A stretch of DNA of 64,000 nucleotides, taken from NCBI RefSeq assembly GCF_035593345.1, contig NZ_CP141606.1:2914001-2978000 (forward strand), read 5' to 3'. Every line of letters begins with the position of its first letter. Positions within the stretch are counted from its first letter, which is position 1. Both the position numbers and the translations under genes were made by a program. The notes beneath the pieces were generated by a model. That model worked only from the letters and a program-made list of their open reading frames with translations. It made no database searches and had not been told where the DNA came from. The DNA comes from Lelliottia sp. JS-SCA-14. GTDB taxonomy: Bacteria; Pseudomonadota; Gammaproteobacteria; Enterobacterales; Enterobacteriaceae. Shown piece after piece: positions 55,500 through 63,330 of the stretch.

Positions 55500-56556
55500 T
55501 GCATCCTCTTATTTCTGCATTTTTCAGTCGGCCAAGAATACGGAAGTACTTTCCTGCCCTGCCGCACGGACAATCATCTTCCCCGAGGATGATCCCCTCA
55601 TCTTCGGTTAACAGCGAATGCCCTGGATAGGACTCCGGGATCGTCGACAGGACCTGGATAATACCGGGTTGACCCGGCGGGCACGGAGAAAGCGTGCGCG
55701 GATCGCGGACGATCACATCGGAGAAAATACTGGCATGGAGATGACCCTGCTCGCACTGCATATAAATGCAGCCGGTCTGTTCCACCATGCCGTAATAGTC
55801 AGAGATGTTTTTAATGCCACACACGCTGTGCAGCGCATCGGCAAACTCTGCGGCGGAAACCGCCTGCGACTGGAGTTTTTTCCAGCCGCCGCCGTGGATC
55901 AGGATCCCGTTCTCTAAGTTGAGAGACTTGCCGCTGGCCTTTAACGCCTGGTAAAAATGCTGCCAGACCATAAAGGTAAAACCAAACAGCAGAATGGGTT
56001 TCCCCTGATGACGCTCCAGGAACGCACTGATGCCTTCCACATCCAGATCCATGGATTCCGTTAACGCCCAGCAGCGCTCCGAGCCGAACATCGAAAATCC
56101 GAGGATGCCCGCGCCACGCGCGGAAAACATGTTGCGATCTTTCATCACCGCCGGGGTGTCGAGGATCAGCATCGGCAATCGCCCTGCGCCGGTAAAATGG
56201 CTCACGATGCGCACCAGCGTTTTCTGCTGGCGCGCGGCGGTCATTTTATCGAGGAAAATACGCGAAACCTGCTGCCCCGTGGTGCCAGAAGAGGTCATGG
56301 TTTTGACCACCTCTTCTTCCGGCACGCTTTGCAGGGACAGGGTTTTGAACAGCGAAACGGGCAGAAACGGCACATCTTCAAGCTGATTCAGCCGGGTCAC
56401 GTCGCAGCCCAGCCCCTGCAACATATTGCGGTATGGCTCGCAATTCTGCTGATGATGTTCCGTCAGCCTGCGCATGCGCGCCAGCAGATGCTGGCGTTTT
56501 TCGTCGCGCTTTAAGGCGTAGGGCCCATGTTCGAGCCAGGCATCAAATTCAGTCAC
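55474..56556 (-). CDS. LuxE-like acyl-protein synthetase
   Basis: 360-aa ANL-superfamily protein of the LuxE family, which activates a carboxylic acid as acyl-AMP and passes it to a thiol. Motif KTMTSSGTTGQQVSRIFLD (about 83-101) is the ATP loop; DYYGMVEQTGCIYMQCE the adenine-binding segment; GEDDCPCGRAGKYFRILGR near the C-terminus contains a Cys pair. Overlaps the AMP-ligase gene by 8 bp and feeds naturally into the LuxC-like reductase. Confidence 0.86.
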   Translation of the reverse strand: MTEFDAWLEHGPYALKRDEKRQHLLARMRRLTEHHQQNCEPYRNMLQGLGCDVTRLNQLEDVPFLPVSLFKTLSLQSVPEEEVVKTMTSSGTTGQQVSRIFLDKMTAARQQKTLVRIVSHFTGAGRLPMLILDTPAVMKDRNMFSARGAGILGFSMFGSERCWALTESMDLDVEGISAFLERHQGKPILLFGFTFMVWQHFYQALKASGKSLNLENGILIHGGGWKKLQSQAVSAAEFADALHSVCGIKNISDYYGMVEQTGCIYMQCEQGHLHASIFSDVIVRDPRTLSPCPPGQPGIIQVLSTIPESYPGHSLLTEDEGIILGEDDCPCGRAGKYFRILGRLKNAEIRGCSDTYAAEF

Positions 56557-57922
56557 ACAATGCCTCCAGCTGACGGTATAAGGTTTTCCCCGCCGGGTTT
56601 TTCGGGATCGCCTCGATGCCCGTCACCCTGAATGCGGAGTGGTGCAGTTGGCAGGTTTTCGCCAGATAGCTTTTGACCGCTTCTGCCTGATGCGCATCGG
56701 TAATAAACACCTGCACGTTGTCGTCGCGCCCGACCGCCACACACTCGGTGGAAGGGAATGCATTCACCACCAGATGCTCAAGTTCATCCAGCCCGACGCG
56801 GTTGCCGAAGACTTTCAGAAAGCGCGTTTTACGCCCGACGATGGTGTAAAGCCCGGCCTCATTACGGCTGGCCATATCCCCGGTCGCCAGACGCCCGCGG
56901 CGCTCGTCGCCTTTGGCCAAATCCGCACGACAGGTGGCATACCCGAGCGTGACGTTCTCACCGTAGTAAATCAGCTCCCCGCACTCACCGGCGGCAGTGA
57001 TTTCCGCACCGGTTTCGTCCTCAAGGGCAAACCGGCCGCCCGGGATCGCCCTTCCCATCACGCCCGGATGATCTGCCGCCAGCTCGGGAGGCAAATAGCC
57101 CATCCGCGAGGTGGCTTCTGATGCGCCGTACATAACGAAAAAGCGTAACCCTTTATCAGCCGCCCACGCCGTCAGCTCGCTGTGCAGCTCCGGGCGCAGT
57201 TTGCCTCCGGCCTGGGTCAGGGTTTTCAGCGACGGAAGATCCATGCGGGTAAAGCGCAGTTTTTTCAGTATTTCCCAGCTGTAAGGCACGCCGGAGAGCG
57301 AGGTGGCGGCGTGCTGTTTCACAAAACGCCAGAACCCCGGCTGCACCGGGCCGCTGTTGGTCAGCAGCAGCGTGGCCCCTTGCGCCAGATGGGTGTTGAT
57401 AATCGACAGTCCGTAGACGTAGTTCATCGGCAGCCAGGCGAGCGCCCGCTCGTGACGGTCGATGCCAAGATAATCAATAATGCTGCGGGTGTTCGAGAGC
57501 AGGTTTTGATAGCTCTGACGCACCAGTTTTGGGCTGCCGGTCGAGCCGGAGGTGGCAATTAGCAAGGCCAGGGAATCATCCATCTCCGGCGCTGGCTGCT
57601 GCAGATCCTCAAGCGCATAACCGTCCGCGCCCTGCTGCCAGATAAAGCCAGGACGATAGATCTCTCGCAGCTGTTGCAGGAGTTCAGGGGCGATAGTTTT
57701 ATCCAGCATCAGCGGGACCGCGCGGGCGTTCAGGCAGGCCAGATAGCCCACCAGCGCGCCGGGGCTGTTATCGCATAAGCAAAAAACCAGCGCGCGGGCT
57801 GGCAATGTTTCGGCAAGGGCTGCAACGGACTGCGCCAGCTCGCGATAGGTGAGCGCGGTATCCTGGTCGTCGATCACGGCAACCGCATCGCTGTCGGCAG
57901 CAAGCTGCCAGAATGGCGTCAT
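56549..57922 (-). CDS. AMP-dependent acyl ligase (ANL family)
   Basis: 457 aa, on the short side for the family. P-loop LIATSGSTGSPKLVRQSY, A5-type FVMYGASEATSRMGYLPPE, A7 RLATGDMA, hinge and A8 YTIVGRKTRFLKVFGNRVGLDELE (in parts), and the A10 catalytic Lys in PKNPAGKTLYRQL. All catalytic motifs are intact, so it should form an acyl-adenylate, likely loading the ACP at 61208-61447. Coupled by ATGA to the transketolase C-terminal gene. Confidence 0.87.
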   Translation of the reverse strand: MTPFWQLAADSDAVAVIDDQDTALTYRELAQSVAALAETLPARALVFCLCDNSPGALVGYLACLNARAVPLMLDKTIAPELLQQLREIYRPGFIWQQGADGYALEDLQQPAPEMDDSLALLIATSGSTGSPKLVRQSYQNLLSNTRSIIDYLGIDRHERALAWLPMNYVYGLSIINTHLAQGATLLLTNSGPVQPGFWRFVKQHAATSLSGVPYSWEILKKLRFTRMDLPSLKTLTQAGGKLRPELHSELTAWAADKGLRFFVMYGASEATSRMGYLPPELAADHPGVMGRAIPGGRFALEDETGAEITAAGECGELIYYGENVTLGYATCRADLAKGDERRGRLATGDMASRNEAGLYTIVGRKTRFLKVFGNRVGLDELEHLVVNAFPSTECVAVGRDDNVQVFITDAHQAEAVKSYLAKTCQLHHSAFRVTGIEAIPKNPAGKTLYRQLEALCD

Positions 57923-58887
57923 GACAGGTTCTCCAGGATCGTGCCCGCAATCTGCGCCCCGGTCAGGCCGTTTTGCTCAAGCATCCACTGATACTCACCC
58001 GCAGGGCCGTAGCCCTGCGGTATGCCAATGGTTAGCAGACGCGGCGCGTGCTGCTGCGTCACCAGAAACTCAGCAACGGCGCTGCCCAGTCCGCCAATGA
58101 CGCTATGCTCTTCAAGACTCACCATCATTTTGCAGCCGAACTGATTTTTTAACGCTTCCGTATCCAGCGGCTTAATGGTGAACATATCGGTAACGCTGCA
58201 GCTGATCCCGCGCTCGGCGAGGATCTCCGCCGCTTTCAGCGAGGCTGAAACCATGCTGCCGGTCGCCACCAGCGCCACGTCAGAGCCTTCGCGGAGCAGG
58301 TTGGCTTTGCCAGGGGTGAATGTCTGCGCGTCGCGATAGACGATCGGCGTGCGCATTCCTCCCGTCAGGCGCAGATAGACCGGCCCGGTATGTTCTGCCG
58401 CGGCGAGCGTCAGCAGTGCCGTCGCCGTCGCATCCGCAGGCGACAGGATGGTGAGATTGGCTATCGAGCGCAGCGTGGCGATATCTTCAATCCCGTAATG
58501 GGTGGTGCCAAACATCCCCATCGCAAACCCGGACGCCAGCCCGACCACTTTAATATTGCCCTGCAGATAGCCCATGTAATGGCGCATCTGCTCGCAGGAA
58601 CGCAGTGCTGCGAAGTTGGCGAAGGTGGTGGCAAACGGAATGCTGCCCTGGGAGGCAATGCCTGCCGCCACGCCAATCAGATTTTGCTCGGCAATGCCGA
58701 CGTTGATATAGCGCTCGGGGAAGGTATGGCTGAAACGCTCCATGCCCGAGGTAATCCCCAGATCTGCGGTCAACCCCACGATATCGGGGTTCTGCTGGGC
58801 GAGATTCAGAAGCGTCACGCCAAAGGTGCCGCGCGTGCCCATCATCGACCAGGCCCGGACCTCTGCCGGAGAGACGGAGATATTCAT
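57919..58887 (-). CDS. Transketolase-like protein, C-terminal half
   Basis: 322 aa covering the pyrimidine-binding and C-terminal domains of transketolase. The catalytic Glu that activates TPP is in YINVGIAEQNLIGVAAGIAS; GMFGTTHYGIEDIATLRSI and the C-terminal LEEHSVIGGLGSAVAEFL are typical. Paired by a 4-bp overlap with the N-terminal half, so the two chains should form one enzyme, as in split DXS/transketolase-like systems. Confidence 0.9.
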   Translation of the reverse strand: MNISVSPAEVRAWSMMGTRGTFGVTLLNLAQQNPDIVGLTADLGITSGMERFSHTFPERYINVGIAEQNLIGVAAGIASQGSIPFATTFANFAALRSCEQMRHYMGYLQGNIKVVGLASGFAMGMFGTTHYGIEDIATLRSIANLTILSPADATATALLTLAAAEHTGPVYLRLTGGMRTPIVYRDAQTFTPGKANLLREGSDVALVATGSMVSASLKAAEILAERGISCSVTDMFTIKPLDTEALKNQFGCKMMVSLEEHSVIGGLGSAVAEFLVTQQHAPRLLTIGIPQGYGPAGEYQWMLEQNGLTGAQIAGTILENLS

Positions 58888-59693
58888 ACCAGCTCCTCCA
58901 GGGCGGCAAGGCGCTGCGCCGCAGAGAGTTTCGCGCGGTGAAACGCGTTGTTATGTTCCATAAAGGAGATCCCTTTCCCTTTCACGGTAGCGGCGATCAC
59001 CGCTTTCGGTTTGCCGTGGGAAGGTGCAGCGAACGCCTGCTGGAGCGCTGCGATATCATGGCCGTCGCAAGTTTCGACATGCCAGCCGCAGGCCTGCCAC
59101 AGGGCCGGGAAATTCATTTTGAGGGTTTGTTCGCAGGCGATATCCGACTGGAAGCCGTTCACATCGACAATCGCCGTCAGGTTATCTAACCCGTGGTGCG
59201 CGGCAAACATCGCGCTCTCCCAGATGGAGCCTTCATTGCATTCCCCATCACCCAGCACGACGTAGCTGTGCCACGGCTGCTGTTTCAGACGCTGATGCCA
59301 GGCGATCCCGCTGGCAAAGCCCACGCCAAGCCCCAGAGAGCCACCGGCGAAATCAATGCCCAGGGCCGGATTCATCGGCGTCAGCGCCGGGAAAAGCGAG
59401 CCGCTGTGATCGAAGGTCGCCAGCTGTTCCGCGCTCAACACGCCGTAGTGGTGCAGCGTGGTATAGAGCGCGAGGGCGGCATGCCCCTTGCTCAGTAAAA
59501 AGCGGTCGCGCTCCTGGCTCGCCATACTGTCCGCCGAATAACGCATCACTGAGCCATACAGGACGGTGGCGATCTCCACCATCGACAGCGCCGAGCCAAG
59601 ATGCACGCCGTCCACGGGCGCATTGAACGCGACGTCGATCATCGAGCGGCGGATCTGACGGGCGGCTGCCTGCAGTTCAGCGACGCGACTCAT
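58884..59693 (-). CDS. Transketolase-like protein, N-terminal half
   Basis: 269 aa with the TPP diphosphate domain: HLGSALSMVEIATVLYG, RDRFLLSKGHAALALYTTL, GSLGLGVGFASGIAW and the Mg-TPP motif GDGECNEGSIWE...IVDVNGFQSD. Split transketolases are also found in flagellin glycosylation and O-antigen clusters, where they transfer a two-carbon unit in making unusual sugars or acyl groups. The acceptor here is unknown. Start overlaps the preceding reductase stop (ATGA). Confidence 0.9.
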   Translation of the reverse strand: MSRVAELQAAARQIRRSMIDVAFNAPVDGVHLGSALSMVEIATVLYGSVMRYSADSMASQERDRFLLSKGHAALALYTTLHHYGVLSAEQLATFDHSGSLFPALTPMNPALGIDFAGGSLGLGVGFASGIAWHQRLKQQPWHSYVVLGDGECNEGSIWESAMFAAHHGLDNLTAIVDVNGFQSDIACEQTLKMNFPALWQACGWHVETCDGHDIAALQQAFAAPSHGKPKAVIAATVKGKGISFMEHNNAFHRAKLSAAQRLAALEELV

Positions 59694-60433
59694 CGTAAAC
59701 CGCCGTCCACGCGCAGCGTCTGGCCGGTAATGTAGCTCGCCAGATCGGAGACTAAAAACACCGCCGCATCGGCGATGTTGGACGGATTGCCCAGACGGCG
59801 CAGATCGGTCTGATTGCGCGTCGCTTCGATAATGGCAGCCGGAAGGGTTTCCAGCATATCCGTATCGGTGATCCCCGGCGCGATGCAGTTCGCGCGGATC
59901 CCGGTTTCACCCAGCTCGGTGGCAATGGATTCCGTCAGGGCGATCACCGCCGCCTTGGATGCGCCATACGCCGATTTCCCGGCGTTGCCATCCTGCGCGG
60001 CCGTCGAGGCGATATTGACAATACTCCCCTGCTTCTGGCGCGCCATCAGCTTGGAGACGGATTGCGTGAAGTTGAACAGCGAGAAGAAATTGACTTCAAA
60101 CTGCTGACGCAACGCCTGCTCGGTGGTCATCTGGAACAGGGCGTTGAGGGTAATCCCGGCGTTGTTCACCAGGCCGTGTAGCGGGCGTTTGTCGCTCATC
60201 AGCTGTTTGACCGCCAGCTTCATCGCCGCCGAATCGGTGAGATCAAAACAGAGCGGCCAGATTTGCACCCCGTGACGGGCGGCAGTCTGGGCCATATCCG
60301 TCAAAAAATCGTCGTCAGCGCTGCGGGCGTGGGCGTAAATATTGGCGCCATTAGACGCAAACGCCTCGACCATCGCCCGACCAATCCCGCGCTTGCAGCC
60401 GGTAATAATGACATTTTTATCTTTTAACAGCAT
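59690..60433 (-). CDS. SDR-family ketoreductase (FabG-like) 1
   Basis: 247-aa short-chain dehydrogenase/reductase. Cofactor motif TGCKRGIGRA, NNAG in LVNNAGITLNAL, catalytic Ser in IVNIASTAAQDGN and Tyr-x3-Lys in SAYGASKAAV, and a C-terminal DGGLR ending like FabG. Probably reduces a 3-oxo (or other keto) acyl group on the island's ACP. Start ATG 60433; 23 in-frame upstream codons fall inside the next gene and are rejected. Confidence 0.88.
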   Translation of the reverse strand: MLLKDKNVIITGCKRGIGRAMVEAFASNGANIYAHARSADDDFLTDMAQTAARHGVQIWPLCFDLTDSAAMKLAVKQLMSDKRPLHGLVNNAGITLNALFQMTTEQALRQQFEVNFFSLFNFTQSVSKLMARQKQGSIVNIASTAAQDGNAGKSAYGASKAAVIALTESIATELGETGIRANCIAPGITDTDMLETLPAAIIEATRNQTDLRRLGNPSNIADAAVFLVSDLASYITGQTLRVDGGLR

Positions 60434-60443
60434 AGTCAGCCCC

Positions 60444-61190
60444 TTAGTGCCCAATCCCGCCGTCGACGCGGATAACCTGACCGGTGACGTAAGCCGCCGC
60501 ATCAGACGCTAACCAGCAGAGGGTATTTGCCACCTCTTCTGCCAGACCCAGGCGCGGAATAGCGGCCGCCGCCATTTTTTCATCCACCACCGCCTGCGGC
60601 AGGTTTTCCGTCATCGCGGTCTGGATCACGCCGGGCGCCACCGCGTTTACGCGGATGCCCTGCGGACCCAGCTCGGCAGACAATGTTTTGGTGGCCGCTA
60701 TCATCGCCGCCTTGGAGGCGGAATAAGAGAGCTGGCCCACGTTGCCGTCAATACCGGAAATACTGGCGATGTTAATCACGCTGCCGCGCTTATTGCGCAG
60801 CATCAGACGGGTCATGTACTGGGTAAACACCATCTGCGAGAAGAAATTAATGGTGAAGGTTTTTTGCAGCTGATCGAGCGTGACCATCGGGAACAGCGCA
60901 TCGAGCGTCACGCCCGCCACGTTCACCAGGATATCAATCGGCTGTTTCGCTTTTTGAATGGTCATCGCGGCTTGTTTGATCGACGCGTCGTCCAGCAAAT
61001 CAAAGCTCACCGGCGTAATGGATACGCCGTGCTCTGCGCTCAGGTCACGAATAAAGGTTAAAAAATCCTCATCCTCCTGCTGAACGCAGGCAAACAGGTT
61101 CGCACCCTGGCGGGCAAAGGCGACCAGCGTCGCCTTCCCTATTCCCTGCAGGCATCCCGTCACAACGGCAGTTTTCCCGGCCAGTAACAT
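60444..61190 (-). CDS. SDR-family ketoreductase (FabG-like) 2
   Basis: 248-aa second SDR with TGCLQGIGKA, NVAG in ILVNVAGVTLDAL, Ser in VINIASISGIDGN and Tyr-x3-Lys in LSYSASKAAM. About 40 percent like its neighbour by eye, suggesting duplication followed by specialisation. Start ATG 61190 after AAGGAGGGGTGAGC. Confidence 0.88.
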   Translation of the reverse strand: MLLAGKTAVVTGCLQGIGKATLVAFARQGANLFACVQQEDEDFLTFIRDLSAEHGVSITPVSFDLLDDASIKQAAMTIQKAKQPIDILVNVAGVTLDALFPMVTLDQLQKTFTINFFSQMVFTQYMTRLMLRNKRGSVINIASISGIDGNVGQLSYSASKAAMIAATKTLSAELGPQGIRVNAVAPGVIQTAMTENLPQAVVDEKMAAAAIPRLGLAEEVANTLCWLASDAAAYVTGQVIRVDGGIGH

Positions 61191-61207
61191 GCTCACCCCT
61201 CCTTTAT

Positions 61208-61447
61208 TCAGGCGACTTCAACATCATATTTTTTGAGGATCTCTTTCCCTTTTTCCCAGGAGGAGAAATCAATAATGTCTTCGGTGTCCAGCATGATGTC
61301 GAAGGTCTCTTCCAGCGCCGCAATCATGCTCATATGACCGACGGAGTCCCAGGAAGGGGTGTCCTGATATTTGTAGCCAGGCAGGATGTCTTCAGTGATC
61401 TCAAAGGTTTCGACAAAAATCGTGTTGTACTTTATTAAATTAGTCAT
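61208..61447 (-). CDS. Acyl carrier protein
   Basis: 79-aa acidic four-helix protein. The phosphopantetheine Ser is in PSWDSVGHMSMI (about residue 38), differing from the housekeeping DSL motif as DSV, which marks a specialised carrier. Start ATG 61447 (MTNLIKYNTIFV) after GGAGCTATTCGAA; eight upstream codons were not used. Expected to hold the acyl group processed by the ligase and reductases. Confidence 0.9.
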   Translation of the reverse strand: MTNLIKYNTIFVETFEITEDILPGYKYQDTPSWDSVGHMSMIAALEETFDIMLDTEDIIDFSSWEKGKEILKKYDVEVA

Positions 61448-61471
61448 TTCGAATAGCTCCAGACAAAACAA

Positions 61472-62110
61472 TTACTTAAAAACTTTCTTTTGCTCATTTT
61501 TGCGCATCACGCGAGCAGGATTCCCGAGGGCCACGGACTCTTCAGCAATATCGCTGAACACCGCACTGCCCATCCCGACGATAACGTCAGCGCCGAGGGT
61601 GGTTTTTTCTTTCACCGCCACATTCATGCCGATAAACACGCGCTTGCCCACCAGACAGTGTCCGGCCAGGGTCACGTTGCTGGAGACCACAGAGTGCGGC
61701 CCCACGCGGGTATCGTGGCCGACGCTGGCGTGCGGCTGAATCAGGGTGTTTTCCCCAATGTCGACGTCGCAGGAGATAAAGGCGTGGTCGCAGATAATCG
61801 CCCCGGCACCAATATGCGTCCCCGGCGGAATAAAGACCGAAGGATGGATCAGCGTCGTCAGGCTGGTTCTGGCGAGCACTTTCTCGGCCAGTTTCTGCCG
61901 CGCGGCCGGTTCACCAATCGCAATCACTACTTCCGTGCACTGATGATCCAGCAGGGCAAAACGATGGACCGGCACGCCCGAGACCACGTTTTCGTCAGTG
62001 ACGTCATCGATAAAAAAGATCTCTTCCCAGCGGGAAGATTGGTTGAGCTGCTGCGCCAGGACTAACACTTCGCGCCCCAGGCCGCCTGCGCCGTAAATAC
62101 CGAGTTTCAT
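61472..62110 (-). CDS. NeuD/PglD-type sugar O/N-acyltransferase
   Basis: 212 aa. N-terminal Rossmann-like UDP-sugar domain (MKLGIYGAGGLGREVLVLA) and a left-handed beta helix of hexapeptide repeats (IGAGAIICDHAFISCDVDIGEN, in parts, TLIQPHASVGHDTRVG) with catalytic His of the H-A-S-V-G-H motif. Likely acylates the 4-amino sugar made by the neighbouring aminotransferase; in this operon the donor may be the ACP-bound acyl chain. Overlaps the aminotransferase gene by ATGA. Confidence 0.88.
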   Translation of the reverse strand: MKLGIYGAGGLGREVLVLAQQLNQSSRWEEIFFIDDVTDENVVSGVPVHRFALLDHQCTEVVIAIGEPAARQKLAEKVLARTSLTTLIHPSVFIPPGTHIGAGAIICDHAFISCDVDIGENTLIQPHASVGHDTRVGPHSVVSSNVTLAGHCLVGKRVFIGMNVAVKEKTTLGADVIVGMGSAVFSDIAEESVALGNPARVMRKNEQKKVFK

Positions 62111-63267
62111 GCCACTTCTCCGTCAACCTGCGCCACCAGCGGCTGATTCGCCGACGCGGCGCTGTACTGGCGAATCATCGCCACCACGCGATCCTGATCG
62201 CTTTCGCTCAGATCCGGGAAAATCGGCAGGCAGAGAATTTTCTGCGAGATACCTTCCGCGACAGGCAGGTTTTGCGGGCTGGCGGAAGGCAGATGCCGGT
62301 ACATGGAAAACGAGCTGATCAGCGGGTAGAAGTAGCGACGCGAGTAGATATTCTCTTCTTTCAGCACGTCATAGAGCTGGTCGCGGCTAAGGGGATAGCT
62401 CTCGTTCACCAGAACCGGGTAGTAAGCGTGATTCCACTCCACATTGTCCGGCGCGCTGAAGGACTCAATCCCGTCGATGTCACTCAGCAGTTCACAGTAG
62501 CGCTCATAGATGGCGCGACGGGCCGCCAGTGCGCCGTCAATATGCTGGAGCTGCACCAGGCCAAACGCGGCCTGCACTTCGTTCATCTTGGCGTTGATGC
62601 CTGGAGCCACCACGGTGGTCTCCCCGGCGAACCCGAAGTTTTTCAGGTAGTCGATGCGCTGCTTCATGCGCGCATCCGGGCAGATAATCGCCCCGCCTTC
62701 AAAGGTGTTAAACACCTTGGTGGCGTGGAAGCTCAGAATCGACAGATCGCCGCAGTTCAGCACGCTCTGGCCATCTTTTTTGACGCCGAAGGCGTGGGCC
62801 GCATCGTAAATCACCTTTAAGCCCCAGGCATCGGCGATCTTCTGGATGCCGTCCACGTCGCACGGAATGCCGTAGCAGTGAACCGGCAGGATGGCGGACG
62901 TAGCCGGGGTAATCAGCTGTTCGATCTTCGCCGGATCGATATTGCAGGTCACCGGATCGATATCTGCAAACACCGGCGTCAGGCCGTTCCACAGCAGCGA
63001 GTGGGAGGTGGCGACAAACGAGTACGGCGTAGTGATCACTTCCCCGGTGATGCGCAGCGCCTGCAGTGCCGTCAGCAGTGCGAGCGTGCCGTTGGAGAAC
63101 AGACACAGGTGCTCCACGCCGAGATATTCCGCCAGCGCTTTTTCCAGCTGCTGGTGAAACTGACCGCCGTTAGTTAAAAACTTGTTTTCCCAGATTTGCT
63201 CCAGGTAAGGAATAAACTCCTCGAGCGGCGGAAGCAGCGGGCTCGTGACGTAGACATTGTTTTTCAT
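62107..63267 (-). CDS. DegT/DnrJ/EryC1/StrS sugar aminotransferase (VioA-like)
   Basis: 386-aa PLP enzyme. The Schiff-base Lys is in SFHATKVFNTFEGGAI (about residue 186), PLP ring stacking and acidic residues in VIYDAAHAFGV, and N-terminal LPPLEEFIPYLEQIWENKFLTNGG (in parts). Similar in type to enzymes that aminate dTDP-4-keto-6-deoxyglucose to viosamine or its epimer. It would supply the nucleotide-activated 4-amino sugar. The rml genes for the precursor are not in this window. Confidence 0.88.
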   Translation of the reverse strand: MKNNVYVTSPLLPPLEEFIPYLEQIWENKFLTNGGQFHQQLEKALAEYLGVEHLCLFSNGTLALLTALQALRITGEVITTPYSFVATSHSLLWNGLTPVFADIDPVTCNIDPAKIEQLITPATSAILPVHCYGIPCDVDGIQKIADAWGLKVIYDAAHAFGVKKDGQSVLNCGDLSILSFHATKVFNTFEGGAIICPDARMKQRIDYLKNFGFAGETTVVAPGINAKMNEVQAAFGLVQLQHIDGALAARRAIYERYCELLSDIDGIESFSAPDNVEWNHAYYPVLVNESYPLSRDQLYDVLKEENIYSRRYFYPLISSFSMYRHLPSASPQNLPVAEGISQKILCLPIFPDLSESDQDRVVAMIRQYSAASANQPLVAQVDGEVA

Positions 63268-63330
63268 AACGCACCTTCAAAATAAACCTGTGTTTGCCCT
63301 CGCGGACGGCTTACGCCGCCACGAACCGCC

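Noticed and set aside
54285..56556. Bioluminescence (lux) operon
   Set aside because: LuxC- and LuxE-like genes are present but there is no luciferase luxAB or LuxD, and the neighbours are sugar and flagellar genes.
57919..59693. Housekeeping transketolase TktA/TktB
   Set aside because: The enzyme is split into two chains in an operon with sugar-modifying genes, unlike the single-chain central-metabolism enzyme.
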